The notes beneath the pieces were generated by a model. It did no database searches. It saw only the letters and a list, made by a program, of their open reading frames with translations, and was not told the DNA's origin. 54,522 nucleotides of DNA from Actinomycetota bacterium (lineage in GTDB: Bacteria > Actinomycetota > Thermoleophilia > Solirubrobacterales > 70-9). The stretch spans positions 1 through 54,522 of the forward strand of contig JAFDWG010000002.1 of the NCBI GenBank assembly GCA_018268605.1, written 5' to 3'. Below are positions 1 through 9,061 of this stretch, in pieces. A program made the translations under genes and the position numbers. Numbering within the stretch: position 1 is the stretch's first letter; every line of letters begins with the position of its first letter.

Positions 1-443
1 TCCGTCCGGTCCACCTGGGGCCACTGGCGCGGGCCGACCGCGGTCAGCACCGAGTTTTGTCCCAGGATCGGGCGTAGCGGCGATTCGCCGGTCAGCGACG
101 GCGCCTGCTCGGGCTTCGCGGTGAAGAGCGATCTGACGTGGTCTGGGTGGCTGGTGATGACGGGGCCGCCGGGGACGACGCCGCGCATCCGGAAGACTCC
201 GCCGAGCTCCCGTCGCGCCTTGAACACAAACTCGATCTGACGTACCGAGAAGCGGGCGGTCTGCGCCAACTTCGGCAGGTCGATGTTGGGAGCGGGCGCC
301 AGGGTCGCCAGCTCGCCCTCGTCGATCGGACCGGCGGGCGAGGGTGGCGCGGCGCCGACGAGCTCCGGGAAGAGCGGGCCCTCGACCTCGGTCGCTCCCT
401 GCGCCCCGCGGCGGTCCCCGAGCAGATCAGGTGAAGTCGCCAT
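1..443 (-). CDS. Cytochrome P450, N-terminal part (runs off the window)
   Basis: Reading leftward from an ATG at 443, an open frame continues to the window edge without a stop. The protein has an Ala/Pro-rich start, then a stretch typical of P450 N-termini (GGVFRMRGVVPGGPVITSHP, then LFTAKPEQAPSLTGESPLRP, then NSVLTAVGP). Bacterial P450s carry this beta-sheet/B-helix region just before the substrate-contact region; the haem-binding Cys would lie outside the window. After the VGPR motif, where many P450s have H-x-R-x-R, this one reads QWPQVDRT, so the last 25 bases may be divergent or an assembly edge. The family call rests on these N-terminal blocks alone; the substrate cannot be inferred. 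Confidence 0.72.
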   Translation of the reverse strand, partial: MATSPDLLGDRRGAQGATEVEGPLFPELVGAAPPSPAGPIDEGELATLAPAPNIDLPKLAQTARFSVRQIEFVFKARRELGGVFRMRGVVPGGPVITSHPDHVRSLFTAKPEQAPSLTGESPLRPILGQNSVLTAVGPRQWPQVDRT

Positions 444-590
444 GGCCGGAAGGCTACAGGGATCGGTGTCACGCTCAACCGGAGTCATCTCACACACGCG
501 CACGCGCGAGGGTGGGGGCGATCCCCCGATCGGGGCGAAGGTCACCGTCCGTTCACGCTCCCGGCGTCCCGCTCACTAATCTGGGGCGAA

Positions 591-2042
591 ATGTCTTCCT
601 ATCCCCTCGCCAAGCCCAGCGCCCACCTCGACCGGCGCACCAAGATCATCGCCACCGTCGGCCCCGCCTCCTGGGACCTCGGCGTGCTCGAGCAGCTGAT
701 CGCGGCCGGCGCCGACGTCTTCCGCCTGAACTTCTCCCACGCCGGCCCCGACAAACAGGCGCAGACGATCGAGACGATCCGCAAGGCCGCCGACACGCTC
801 GGCCGCGAGGTGGCGATCCTCGGCGACCTGCCCGGCCCGAAGCTCCGCATCGGCTCGATCCGCGACGACTACGCCGAGCTCGAGACCGGCACGCACGTGA
901 CGCTGACCACGCGTGAGCTCGAGGGGGACCGCGAGACGATCCCGGTCTCCTGGTCGGGCGTCACCCGCCTGCAGGAGAACGAGATCGTCTACCTCGCCGA
1001 CGGTGCGATCCGCCTGCGGGTCTCCGACCAGCTGACCGACGGGGTGGACGCCGAGGTCGAGGTCGGCGGCACGCTCAGCTCACATAAGGGGATGAACATC
1101 CCCGGCGGCGCCACCGAACTCCCGGCCGCGACCGAGCGCGACCTCACCTGGGTCGACTTCGCGGTCAAGGAGGGGATCGACCTGCTCGCCGTCTCCTTCG
1201 TCTCCACCGCCGCCGACCTGGTGCCGGTCGATGAGCGCCTGCGCGGCCTCGGCTCCGACATCCCGCTGATCGCGAAGATCGAGCGCCGGCAGGCGGCTCA
1301 GAACGTCGAGGAGATCGTCGCAGCGGTGACCGGCGGGATCATGGTCGCCCGCGGAGACCTCGGCATCGAAGTGCCGCTGGCCGAGGTGCCGATCCTGCAG
1401 AAGCGCCTGATCCGCACCGCCGGGCGGATGTCGAAGCCGGTCGTCACCGCGACCCAGATGCTGGCCTCTATGGTGACCGCGCGCCGCCCGACCCGGGCCG
1501 AGGTGACCGACGTCGCCAACGCGATCTACGACGGCACCGACGCGGTGATGCTCTCCGAGGAGACGGCAGTCGGCGACAACCCGATCGAGGCCGTCCGGGT
1601 GATGGACCGCATCGCCCGCACCACCGAGCCCGACCTCCGCTACGGCGAGTGGCTTTTCTCCCGCACCGACCAGGCGAGCACCGATGTCGCCGACTCGGTC
1701 GCCCAGAGCGCGGTCGGCGCGGTCTACCGCCTCGGGCTGAAAGCGCTGGTGGTGCCGACGACGAGCGGCCGCACCGCCCGGATCGTCTCCGCCCACCGGC
1801 CCAACGTGCCGGTGCTGGCGCTCTCGCCGCGCCTCGAGACGGTGCGCCGGCTCAGCCTCCTCTTCGGCGTGACCGCGGTGCAGAGCCCGCCGAACGAAGA
1901 CATCCGCGAGCTGCTCGAGGACTGCGGCACGATCGCCGCCAAACACGGCGTCGCCCACTCCGGCGAGCTGATCGGCATCCTCGCCGGGCTCCCCGAGATG
2001 GAACTGGGGACGAACCTGTTCGAGGTCCACCGGGTCCCTTAG
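591..2042 (+). CDS. pyk: Pyruvate kinase
   Basis: This 483-residue protein catalyses PEP + ADP to pyruvate + ATP, the last step of glycolysis, in the cytoplasm. It has the expected order of motifs: TKIIATVGP near the N-terminus, RLNFSHA, GDLPGPKLRIG, the active-site segment IAKIERRQ followed by MVARGDLGIEVP, and the signature PTRAEVTDVANAIYDGTDAVMLSEETA. The variant SEETA replaces the commoner SGETA. Length matches bacterial type II enzymes, and the C-terminal allosteric domain is present (about residues 350-480). The ATG at 591 is the natural start. It stands alone, divergent from the P450 gene, and its stop overlaps the convergent subtilase gene by 4 bases. Confidence 0.97.
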   Translation: MSSYPLAKPSAHLDRRTKIIATVGPASWDLGVLEQLIAAGADVFRLNFSHAGPDKQAQTIETIRKAADTLGREVAILGDLPGPKLRIGSIRDDYAELETGTHVTLTTRELEGDRETIPVSWSGVTRLQENEIVYLADGAIRLRVSDQLTDGVDAEVEVGGTLSSHKGMNIPGGATELPAATERDLTWVDFAVKEGIDLLAVSFVSTAADLVPVDERLRGLGSDIPLIAKIERRQAAQNVEEIVAAVTGGIMVARGDLGIEVPLAEVPILQKRLIRTAGRMSKPVVTATQMLASMVTARRPTRAEVTDVANAIYDGTDAVMLSEETAVGDNPIEAVRVMDRIARTTEPDLRYGEWLFSRTDQASTDVADSVAQSAVGAVYRLGLKALVVPTTSGRTARIVSAHRPNVPVLALSPRLETVRRLSLLFGVTAVQSPPNEDIRELLEDCGTIAAKHGVAHSGELIGILAGLPEMELGTNLFEVHRVP

Positions 2043-2671
2043 CGGAGCGCGCGTCGCACCCGCGCGACGCTCCACTCCGGGTGGCGCCAGAAGAGCGCGG
2101 CGGCGTGGGCGGCGACGCGGGGTGCGGCGAAGGAGGTTCCGCCGGGCCCGGGGGCCCAGGCGTCGACGACGCCGGCACCGACGTTGGTGCTCCCGGACGG
2201 GTGCCCGCCGGGGCCGAGCTCCCCGACGCAGACGACGTTTCGCAGCGGCGCGCTGCACGGGTCGCGTTCGAGCCCCGGCTCGGCCAGGTCGAGCCCTTCG
2301 TTCCCGGCGGCGACGACGAAGATCGTCCCCGGCGCCGCCGCGAGCGCCCGCCGCACCCGGCCCGAGCGTCCCGGGATCGTCTGGCTGATGTTGACCACCC
2401 GGATCCGAGACGCGGCGGTGCGCCGTATCGCGTCCGCCATCAGTCGTGGCTGGCCGAAGCCCGCCCGATTGACGTCGGGGAAGGAGACGAGCCGCAGCGG
2501 GACCCGCCGCGCGCCGGCCGCCTCCCGCAGGATCCTCGCCACCTCGCTCCCGTGGCCGGTCGGGTCGCCCGCGCCGACTCCCGAGTCGATCACGCCGACC
2601 CGGACCGGGGCCGCGGCGGCCGGCGCCGCCAGCGCCAATGCCACCGCGATCCCGGCCAGGACGGCGCGCAT
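2039..2671 (-). CDS. Small exported subtilisin-like serine protease
   Basis: A 210-residue S8-family peptidase. The ATG at 2671 is preferred over an upstream extension because it opens directly into a signal peptide (MRAVLAGIAVALALAAPAAAA). The catalytic triad is visible: Asp in VIDSG, His in GHGSEV and Ser in GTSFAAP; the oxyanion Asn lies in AAGNEG. The mature part is only about 190 residues, shorter than the roughly 270 usual for subtilases, with a very short Asp-to-His spacing and no pro-domain. The gene begins 1 base after the stop of the exported protein upstream on the same strand, so the two are probably one operon. The target of proteolysis is unknown. Confidence 0.88.
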   Translation of the reverse strand: MRAVLAGIAVALALAAPAAAAPVRVGVIDSGVGAGDPTGHGSEVARILREAAGARRVPLRLVSFPDVNRAGFGQPRLMADAIRRTAASRIRVVNISQTIPGRSGRVRRALAAAPGTIFVVAAGNEGLDLAEPGLERDPCSAPLRNVVCVGELGPGGHPSGSTNVGAGVVDAWAPGPGGTSFAAPRVAAHAAALFWRHPEWSVARVRRALR

Positions 2672-2672
2672 C

Positions 2673-3950
2673 TCAGCCCGAGTAGCCGGCCGGGCTCGAC
2701 CCTTCGTGGATCGAGAGTTCGAACACCTTGGTGCTGGTCGTGATGGCACCCCAGAGATATTCTTCTTCGACTTCGGGGAGTTCCTGTCGGTCCCAGTGCA
2801 GGCCTTGGTCCTGGACGACCTTGCCGCCGACAGGGGGCGATCGCCAGCCGCCGACCAGCCCCTTCAACACTTCGGTGCTGTCGTGGGCCCACTCGCCGGG
2901 GTTCACTTCTTCTTCGCCCACGCCCTGGACGTCCAGCGCTTCGGCGGCCGTGGGCAGGTTGGTGTGGACGCACCCGTGGCGACAGGTTTCCGAGGTCAGC
3001 ACGTAGGCCTCCGAGCTCGCCATCTGCCCTTCTTCGGCGGCGGCGATCATCATGAACGTGCTCGCCTGCGCGTCGCAGTGCTCGGCCACGTCGATCGCCA
3101 GGAAGACCGGCGTCAGCTCGACATCCAGCGCGGTCGTGATCGCGTCGAGGCCGAGGCCGGTCCAGTCGAAGTAGCGCCCGGCGCTTTCGTCGGTGCCGCC
3201 CAGGTATTCGGCCGAATCGAAGATGCTGCCGTCGGCTTCGATTTCGGCTTCGATCGTGCCTTCGGGTCCCAGCACCGCGCCAGGCGGTGAGGTGAACCAC
3301 TGCAGGTTCGAGCCTTCTTCGCCGTTCGTGTACATGCAGAGGATCGGTTCGGAGGCGGTCTTCAACGGTATCTGCGTGGCGTTGTGCATCACCACGATTA
3401 CGTTTTCGCCCTGCGGTCGCGCCCGGTGGCTGGAGGCCATGGTCAGGGACGCGTCCTTCTCGTGGAGGGGCGGTTCGCCGCGGCGGAGCTTGATCCGGTG
3501 GCGGACGTCGACGCGCACCAGCTTGCCGCGTTCCTTGGCGCCGCGCGCGAAGAGCCACTTCGAGGTCTTCGGGTCGAGCCGGAAGCGGTCGACGAGCACG
3601 CCGCTCCCCGCCAGGTGGTGTTCGTGGACGCGCGTGGCGGTGACCCCGAAGGCGCGGCGATGCTTGATCCGGCTGGCGATGTGGAGCGTCACTTCGGCCG
3701 ATTCGAGACCCGACGACTTCCCCGACAGCGCTTGCGTGTAGGCGACCGGGACCGTGATCACGGCGCGGCCATGCTTCTTCACGAGCTTGATCTGGCCGAT
3801 CGAGGGGAGGTGGCCGCGGTGGAAGCGGTGCGTTTCCCTCGCCGCGGCGGGGCCCGCCGCGGCGAGGGCGACGAGCAGGACGATGACGCCGACAGCGCCG
3901 ACCCAGGCGCGCCGCCGGCGGAAGAGCGGGAGGGTTTCCATGGCATCCAT
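2673..3950 (-). CDS. Exported protein of unknown function
   Basis: A 425-residue protein with a basic N-terminus (LFRRRRAWVG), a hydrophobic segment (about residues 16-37) and an AAA-type cleavage region, so it is exported or membrane-anchored. I recognise no domain in the remainder. It has a His/Arg/Lys-rich first third and an acidic C-terminal half with several Cys (for instance SETCRHGCVH). Glutamate is written almost entirely with GAA, unlike neighbouring cytosolic genes that prefer GAG; the same bias appears in other exported genes of this window. It sits directly upstream of the subtilase and may be its partner or substrate, which is inference only. Confidence 0.75.
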   Translation of the reverse strand: MDAMETLPLFRRRRAWVGAVGVIVLLVALAAAGPAAARETHRFHRGHLPSIGQIKLVKKHGRAVITVPVAYTQALSGKSSGLESAEVTLHIASRIKHRRAFGVTATRVHEHHLAGSGVLVDRFRLDPKTSKWLFARGAKERGKLVRVDVRHRIKLRRGEPPLHEKDASLTMASSHRARPQGENVIVVMHNATQIPLKTASEPILCMYTNGEEGSNLQWFTSPPGAVLGPEGTIEAEIEADGSIFDSAEYLGGTDESAGRYFDWTGLGLDAITTALDVELTPVFLAIDVAEHCDAQASTFMMIAAAEEGQMASSEAYVLTSETCRHGCVHTNLPTAAEALDVQGVGEEEVNPGEWAHDSTEVLKGLVGGWRSPPVGGKVVQDQGLHWDRQELPEVEEEYLWGAITTSTKVFELSIHEGSSPAGYSG

Positions 3951-4012
3951 TTCGGCAAAGGATCGGAATTCTTTAGCGATAACGCCGCGCGGCCGCGGGA
4001 TACATTGGCGCG

Positions 4013-4804
4013 ATGAGCGACCGCCAACCTGTCGTCCGGGTCGAGGCCGACCCCGGCGGCCTCACGACCCTCACCCTCGACAGCCCGCCCCTGAACCTCT
4101 TCGACCGGGCGATGATGGACGACCTCGGTGCCGGCGTCCTCGGCCTGGCCAACGAGCCGCCGCGCGCCGTCCTCATCAGGGCGGCCGGGCGCGCCGTCTC
4201 CGGTGGAGTCGACGTCAACGTCTTCGCGGGCCTGACGCCGGAGCAGGCCTCGGAGCTCTGGACCGGCCTCCTGCAGATGATCGAGGGCATCGAAGATCTG
4301 CCCTGTCCGGTCGTCTTCGCCGCCCACGCGCTGACGCTCACCGCCGCCTTCGAGGTGGCGCTCGCCTGCGATCTCATCGTCGCCTCGCCGAAGGCGAAGT
4401 TCGGCCTGGTCGAGAAAGTGGTCGGCCTGACGCCGTCGATCGGCGGGACGCAGCGGCTCGCCGAGCGGGCGGGATCCGGGCGGGCGCGCCAGTTCGTGAT
4501 GAGCGGCGGCATCTTCGGCGCCGAGGAGATGGAGCGCTGGGGCGTCGTCAACGAGATCTATCCGGAGGACGAGTTCGACGGGCGCTCGCGGGCGCTCGCC
4601 GAGGAGCTTGCCACCGGCCCGACCAAGGCGCACGCGATGACGAAGCGCATCCTGCGCCGGTTCCGCGAGGGCGGGCTGCCGGCCGCGGACGACGTGGTGC
4701 GGACCGAGGCGGCGGACCTCTTCGCCACCGAGGACCTGCAGAGCGCGGTGCGTACGTTCCTCGAGCACGGTGGCCCGGGCCACGCCGAGTTCCGCGGGCG
4801 CTGA
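4013..4804 (+). CDS. Enoyl-CoA hydratase/isomerase family protein (crotonase fold)
   Basis: A 263-residue crotonase-fold protein. The N-terminal block LTLDSPPLNLFDRAMMDDL and the central ALACDLIVASPKAKFGLVEK are characteristic. The second oxyanion-hole motif, normally a Gly-Gly-Gly run after A-x-G, reads ALTLTAAFEVALACD here, and the first reads GRAVSGGVDV. The usual hydratase Glu pair is not obvious. It may therefore be an isomerase, hydrolase or non-catalytic member rather than a classical hydratase. It is followed after 27 bases by a thioesterase-like gene, compatible with co-transcription and a shared acyl-CoA role. Confidence 0.9.
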   Translation: MSDRQPVVRVEADPGGLTTLTLDSPPLNLFDRAMMDDLGAGVLGLANEPPRAVLIRAAGRAVSGGVDVNVFAGLTPEQASELWTGLLQMIEGIEDLPCPVVFAAHALTLTAAFEVALACDLIVASPKAKFGLVEKVVGLTPSIGGTQRLAERAGSGRARQFVMSGGIFGAEEMERWGVVNEIYPEDEFDGRSRALAEELATGPTKAHAMTKRILRRFREGGLPAADDVVRTEAADLFATEDLQSAVRTFLEHGGPGHAEFRGR

Positions 4805-4831
4805 ACGCGATTGATCATCTAGGGTCCGGAG

Positions 4832-5302
4832 ATGGACATCGACTTCGACGCGATCGCCAAGGGGATGGCGGTCGCGGTGCCCTACATCTCCCACATGGGG
4901 ATCGAAGTGACGGAGATGTCGGAAGGGGCGGCCACCGCGGTCCTGCCGGATCGTCTCGACCTCCACAACCACGTCGGCAGCCAGCACGCCGGGGCGCTCT
5001 TCGGGGTCGCCGAGACGGCGAGCGGGGCCGCCTTCGTCGGCGCCTTCGCGGTGCGGATGGGCGACTTGACGCCGCTGGCGCGCAATGCCGAGATCTCCTA
5101 CGTCAAGGTCGCGCGCGGCGTGGTCGAGGCGAAGGCGAAGCTCGGCGTGCCGGCCGAGGAGGCTCTCGCGGCGCTCGACAAGGAGGGGCGCATCGACTTC
5201 TCGGTCGAGGTCGAGATGACCGACGCCGAGGGCGACGTCGTCGCCACCGCGACGGTCGACTGGAACGTCCGACTCAAAGACTCAGAGTCCGCGGACTCCT
5301 GA
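4832..5302 (+). CDS. Hotdog-fold thioesterase (PaaI/DUF4442-like)
   Basis: A 156-residue single hotdog domain. The hallmark is the HNHVGSQHAGALFGVAETASG block: a helix-capping HxGALF segment like that of PaaI-type acyl-CoA thioesterases and DUF4442 proteins. A later NAEISYVKVARGVV strand is also typical. These proteins hydrolyse acyl-CoA thioesters to free acid and CoA in the cytoplasm; the substrate cannot be read from sequence. The gene follows the crotonase gene closely and precedes the ABC ATPase gene by 15 bases on the same strand. Confidence 0.85.
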   Translation: MDIDFDAIAKGMAVAVPYISHMGIEVTEMSEGAATAVLPDRLDLHNHVGSQHAGALFGVAETASGAAFVGAFAVRMGDLTPLARNAEISYVKVARGVVEAKAKLGVPAEEALAALDKEGRIDFSVEVEMTDAEGDVVATATVDWNVRLKDSESADS

Positions 5303-5317
5303 GCGCCCCGAGTAGCG

Positions 5318-6121
5318 ATGGCCGCGATCCGGATGTCGGAGGTGACCGTGTGGCGCTGGGTCGCCGCCGAGGAACGCCGTGCTGTCTTGCTCCGTGACGT
5401 CGATTGGACGGTCGAGTCCGGGGAGCATTGGGTGGTCCTGGGGCCGAACGGCGCGGGGAAGACGACGCTGGTCAATCTGGCGGCGGCGGTCTCGCATCCC
5501 TCGGAGGGGGCGGTCGAGGTGCTGGGGGAGAGGTTGGGCGCGGTCGACATGAGGAAGCTGCGCGAATCGATCGGCAGCCTGGAGTCGGGCATCGCTCGCA
5601 AGATCCGCGGGCGCTATACCGGTCATGAGGTCGTGCTCACCGGGGCCACGGGAAGCATCGCCCTGCTGCACGACCGGATCGGCGCCGAGGACCGCGCCCG
5701 CGCGGATCGCCTGATGGACGAGATCGGCGTCGAGGCGTTGCGCGAGCGCAAGTTCGAAGACTGCTCGCAGGGTGAGCGCCAGCGCCTGCTTCTCGCGCGG
5801 AGCTTGATGGACGAGCCCGATCTGCTGCTCCTCGACGAGCCGACGACCGGTCTCGACCTCCCAAGCCGCGAGCGCCTCATCGCGTCCCTGGACGCCATGG
5901 CAGAAGCCAACGCCGACCTGCCCACCGTGACCGTCACCCATCACCTGGAGGAGATCCCGGCCTCCACCACGCACGCCCTCCTTATCCGCGACGGAGCCAT
6001 CGTCGCCGCGGGCGAGATCGCCCCCACCCTCACCTCGGAGGCCGTCTCAACCACCTTCGACATCGAGGTCCAAGTCGCCCACAACTCAGGCCGCTGGGCC
6101 GCGATGGTCGTCCGCAGCTAA
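5318..6121 (+). CDS. ABC transporter ATP-binding protein
   Basis: A 267-residue ABC nucleotide-binding domain. Walker A is GPNGAGKTT (residues 42-50), the signature is the variant CSQGERQRLLLARSL in place of LSGGQ, Walker B is LLLLDEPTTGLD, and the switch His lies in TVTHHLEEI. No permease or binding protein is encoded beside it. The form resembles stand-alone ModF/YlmA-type ATPases, whose partner or role is often unclear. The stop lies 10 bases before the copied 5' half of tRNA-Arg, so this gene is probably the last chromosomal gene before the catabolic island. Confidence 0.92.
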   Translation: MAAIRMSEVTVWRWVAAEERRAVLLRDVDWTVESGEHWVVLGPNGAGKTTLVNLAAAVSHPSEGAVEVLGERLGAVDMRKLRESIGSLESGIARKIRGRYTGHEVVLTGATGSIALLHDRIGAEDRARADRLMDEIGVEALRERKFEDCSQGERQRLLLARSLMDEPDLLLLDEPTTGLDLPSRERLIASLDAMAEANADLPTVTVTHHLEEIPASTTHALLIRDGAIVAAGEIAPTLTSEAVSTTFDIEVQVAHNSGRWAAMVVRS

Positions 6122-6131
6122 AATCCCCCGC

Positions 6132-6177
6132 CCTGCGCCCGTAGCTCAGCCGGATAGAGCGTCGGTCTACGAAACCG
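6132..6177 (+). repeat. Displaced 5' half of tRNA-Arg(ACG): left island junction
   Basis: These 46 bases are identical to 36177-36222, which cover three bases before and the first 43 bases of the intact tRNA-Arg gene. The copy contains the 5' acceptor strand, the D arm and the anticodon arm through ACCG, then identity stops abruptly and no T arm follows. A functional tRNA cannot be made. The break point falls just after the anticodon loop, a classical crossover position for tyrosine recombinases. I read it as the attachment-site copy left when the 30-kb block to its right entered the gene; a truncated second tRNA gene is the alternative. Confidence 0.85.
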
Positions 6178-6845
6178 CGTTTGCGCTGTCGCGTCTCGCG
6201 CGAGAGCGTCTACTTTGGCTTGCCAGAGCCAAATCGGACCTCCACGCCGAAGAATAGGCTGTGCGGTTTGCTGCCTTGGGACGGCGCCGCGGATCGCGAT
6301 GCCAAACCGCTTCAACAAGCCAGGCCAGAGCGTCTGAATTCCCGATTTCGGTGTGTCTCGTTTCCTCGGGCATCTCGATGAGGGACAGTCGACGCGGCCG
6401 AGCACCCTGGGCGGCGCGGCCGAACTGGATCGACCCGCCGGCGCTGGCCCGTCACGCCGGAGGTCGCCGGTTCGAGTCCGTCGCTCCTGTCACGGCAACA
6501 TCCGAATCGTCGCCACTGCGGTGGGTCCGGACGGGCGGCGGCCTGGATACCTTGGCCACAGATTTGGGCCACGACGGTAGACCTTCCGGCGCAGCGCCGT
6601 CGCAGTCGAGCCGTATTCCGCCCCTTGCGCATCCGCTAGCGCCTGGCAGGTCGCGGACCGGAGGACTTGACCCGGCCGCGCTAGGGTGACGCCGCTGGCC
6701 CACGAAGGAGGAACGAGCACATAAGGTCGCCTATCGGAAATCCCGCAAAGCCATTGATCGAGCGGGCGACCTCCAAAGGGCGAGCCTCGGGTCGCTGAGA
6801 GGACAGCTTCGATCAGCAATCGTCACTCGAGCGCGTGCTCTCGCG
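6178..6845. other. Gene-poor island end with tRNA scars and small repeats
   Basis: No convincing coding sequence is visible; short frames on both strands are antisense images of tRNA sequence or lack start signals and family resemblance. The stretch holds a 7-bp stem hairpin (TTTGGCT at 6214-6220 with AGCCAAA at 6227-6233), a 3' half of a tRNA-Asp at 6444-6489, and a pair of near-direct repeats (TTGGCCAC at 6552, TTGGGCCAC at 6564) at 12-base spacing. It looks like decayed mobile-element border DNA. Confidence 0.6.
6444..6489 (+). pseudogene. 3' half of a tRNA-Asp(GTC), remnant
   Basis: The sequence folds as an anticodon arm (CTGGC, loop CCGTCAC with anticodon GTC, GCCGG), a variable loop AGGTC and a T arm containing TTCGAGT, then an acceptor-like 3' strand. 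No matching D arm or 5' acceptor strand lies upstream, and the T stem has one mismatch, so it is not a working tRNA. A lone 3' tRNA half is the usual trace left where an element integrated into or excised from a tRNA gene. It lies just inside the left end of the catabolic island. Confidence 0.65.
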
Positions 6846-9029
6846 TCACCGTCCACTGATCGTGGGCGGATGGTGGTCGGCGTAGGAACCTCCGTCCGTC
6901 GCTGTCGCGACGAGGCCCGCCGGTGGCTCGAATCGTGCACCGTGATGTCCGGCGAGCTCCTGGCAACGAGCCGCGAAACCGGTGGGGCCTCCGTCGAACC
7001 CGTCCACGTACTGGAGCACGCCGCCCGTCCAGCGGGGGAATCCGATGCCCAGCACGGAGCCGACGTTGGCGTCGGCCACCGACTCGATGACACCCTCTTC
7101 TACGCACTTCACGGCCTCGAGGGCCTCGATCACAAGCATCCGGTCGATCAGTTCGCGCAGGTCCCAGGTGCCCGTCGTCTCCTGGTCGAAGATCTCCGCC
7201 AGGCCTGACCAGAGCCGCGTCCGCCTGCCCTCCTCGTAGTTGTAGAAGCCCGCTCCGGCGAGGCGCCCGGCGCGCCCGAGGGCGAGCATCCGGTCGACCA
7301 CGGCGTCTGCGGGATGCGGATCCCAGGATTTCCCTTCGGCCTCGCGGGCGGCCCGGGTCTCATCCCGGATCTTCTGGATGAGTGACAGGTTCAGCTCGTC
7401 GATCAGCTGCAGCACCGGCGCCGGATATCCGGCCTGGGCAGAGGCCTGCTCGATCGACGGGGCGGGGATACCTTCGCCGATCATCGCAATGCTCTCGTCG
7501 AGGAAACGGGCAATGACGCGGCTGGTGAAGAAGCCGCGGCTGTCGTTGACGACGATCGCGGTCTTGCCGATGCGCGCGGCGAAGGCCAGGGCACTCTGTA
7601 GCGTCGCATCGTCGGTCTCACGACCGCGGATGATCTCCAGCAGCGGCATCTTGTCGACGGGGCTGAAGAAGTGCAGGCCGATGAAGCGCTGCGGATCCGC
7701 CACGGTCTCGGCAAGGCCGGTGATCGGCAAAGTCGAGGTGTTAGAAGCGAGGATCGCCCCCGGGGCGAGGTGCGGCTCGATCGCCGAATATGCCGATGCC
7801 TTCACCGCCGGGTCCTCGAAGACGGCCTCGATTGCCAGGTGAGAGCCGCCCGCGGTTGTCGGGTCGTCGGTCGCGACGATGCGGGCGAGCAGCTCCTCCG
7901 CAGCCGCAGGGCTCAGTCGACCGCGCTCGATCGCCTTCGCCACGAGTCGCTCCGAGTAGGACCGACCCCGCTCGGCCGCCGCTCGGTCGACGTCGCTGAG
8001 GACGACCTCGAGCCCCGCGGAGGCGCAACTGTAGGCGATGCCGGCGCCCATCATCCCGGCACCCAGCACCGCGACCTTGTCGAGGTCGAGCGTTCCCGAC
8101 CCGCGTCGCCCGCGGACCGTCTGCATGTCGAAGAAGAGCCCTTTGATCATGTTCTTCGCGACCTGACCTGTGACCAGCGAGATGAAGTACCGACCCTCGA
8201 TCTCACTCGCCTCCTCGAAGGTGACCTGGGCGCCCTCGACCGCCACCGCAAGGATCGCCCGCGGCGCGGGATAGTCGGCGCCACGGAGCTGCTTCTCGAG
8301 TCGCGGGGGAAGACCCTGCAGGGTGGGGATCATCGCCGGGTCGTCCGGCGAGCCCCCCGGGAGGCGATACCCGGGGCAGTCCCAGGGCTGGGTCGCGTCG
8401 GGGTTGTCCGCGATCCAGTCCTTCGCCGCCGCGGTGGCAGCCTCACCGTCAGGAGCGAGCTCGTCCGCGATGCCCAGCTCGAGGGCGGCTTCCGGATCCA
8501 GTTGCCGGCCGTCGAGCAGAAGTCGATCCAGCGCTTCGGTGATCCCCAGCATCCGGACGCTGCGCACCACGCCCGCCGCCCCGGGAAGCAGGCCGAGCGT
8601 CACCTCGGGGAAGCCGAGCTTGATCCGCGGGACGTCGAGGATGATCCGCCGGTGCGCCGCCAGGGCGATCTCCAGCCCGCCTCCCAGCGCCGCCCCCTCG
8701 ATGATCGCCACGACCGGACGGCCGAGGGTCTCAAGCCGACGGAGCTGGCCCTTGATCTTCCGCATGTGGGCGGCGAAGGCGCCCGCCTCGTCGGGCTCCA
8801 CGGCGATCAGCTCCCGCAGGTCGCCACCGGCAAAGAAGGTGCTCTTGGCCGAATTGAGGATGATGCCGCGGATGTCGTCCAGTTCGGCCTCCAGGCGGGC
8901 GAGCGCCCTGTCCATCGAGGCTACGTAGGCGACGCTCATCGTGTTTGCGCCGCGTCCGGGGTCGTCGAAGGTGAGGGTCACGATCCCCCTCTCGTCGCGG
9001 GCGAATCGGATCGTCTCGATCTCGGTCAT
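6846..9029 (-). CDS. Bifunctional enoyl-CoA hydratase / 3-hydroxyacyl-CoA dehydrogenase
   Basis: A 727-residue FadB/FadJ-type protein. The first 190 residues form a crotonase domain with an intact oxyanion segment ([18 protein letters not shown]). A NAD-binding domain follows with [17 protein letters not shown], then the catalytic His in [17 protein letters not shown], and the C-terminal dehydrogenase domains (RGFFTSR). It performs hydration of enoyl-CoA and NAD-dependent oxidation of 3-hydroxyacyl-CoA in beta-oxidation. The ATG at 9029, preceded by GAAAGGA, is chosen over a start 81 bases upstream that adds an Arg-rich, unconserved leader. It lies 32 bases after the thiolase gene in one operon. 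Confidence 0.95.
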   Translation of the reverse strand: MTEIETIRFARDERGIVTLTFDDPGRGANTMSVAYVASMDRALARLEAELDDIRGIILNSAKSTFFAGGDLRELIAVEPDEAGAFAAHMRKIKGQLRRLETLGRPVVAIIEGAALGGGLEIALAAHRRIILDVPRIKLGFPEVTLGLLPGAAGVVRSVRMLGITEALDRLLLDGRQLDPEAALELGIADELAPDGEAATAAAKDWIADNPDATQPWDCPGYRLPGGSPDDPAMIPTLQGLPPRLEKQLRGADYPAPRAILAVAVEGAQVTFEEASEIEGRYFISLVTGQVAKNMIKGLFFDMQTVRGRRGSGTLDLDKVAVLGAGMMGAGIAYSCASAGLEVVLSDVDRAAAERGRSYSERLVAKAIERGRLSPAAAEELLARIVATDDPTTAGGSHLAIEAVFEDPAVKASAYSAIEPHLAPGAILASNTSTLPITGLAETVADPQRFIGLHFFSPVDKMPLLEIIRGRETDDATLQSALAFAARIGKTAIVVNDSRGFFTSRVIARFLDESIAMIGEGIPAPSIEQASAQAGYPAPVLQLIDELNLSLIQKIRDETRAAREAEGKSWDPHPADAVVDRMLALGRAGRLAGAGFYNYEEGRRTRLWSGLAEIFDQETTGTWDLRELIDRMLVIEALEAVKCVEEGVIESVADANVGSVLGIGFPRWTGGVLQYVDGFDGGPTGFAARCQELAGHHGARFEPPAGLVATATDGGSYADHHPPTISGR

Positions 9030-9061
9030 CTGGTCGTTCCTTTCAGTTCTCTCGTCGAGGC

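Noticed and set aside
1080..2258. A 392-codon antisense frame over pyruvate kinase
   Set aside because: Arg-rich composition and no family resemblance; pyruvate kinase motifs are unambiguous on the other strand.
6312..6632. Leftward frame containing DGLEPATSGVTG
   Set aside because: It is the antisense translation of the tRNA-Asp 3' half, not a protein.
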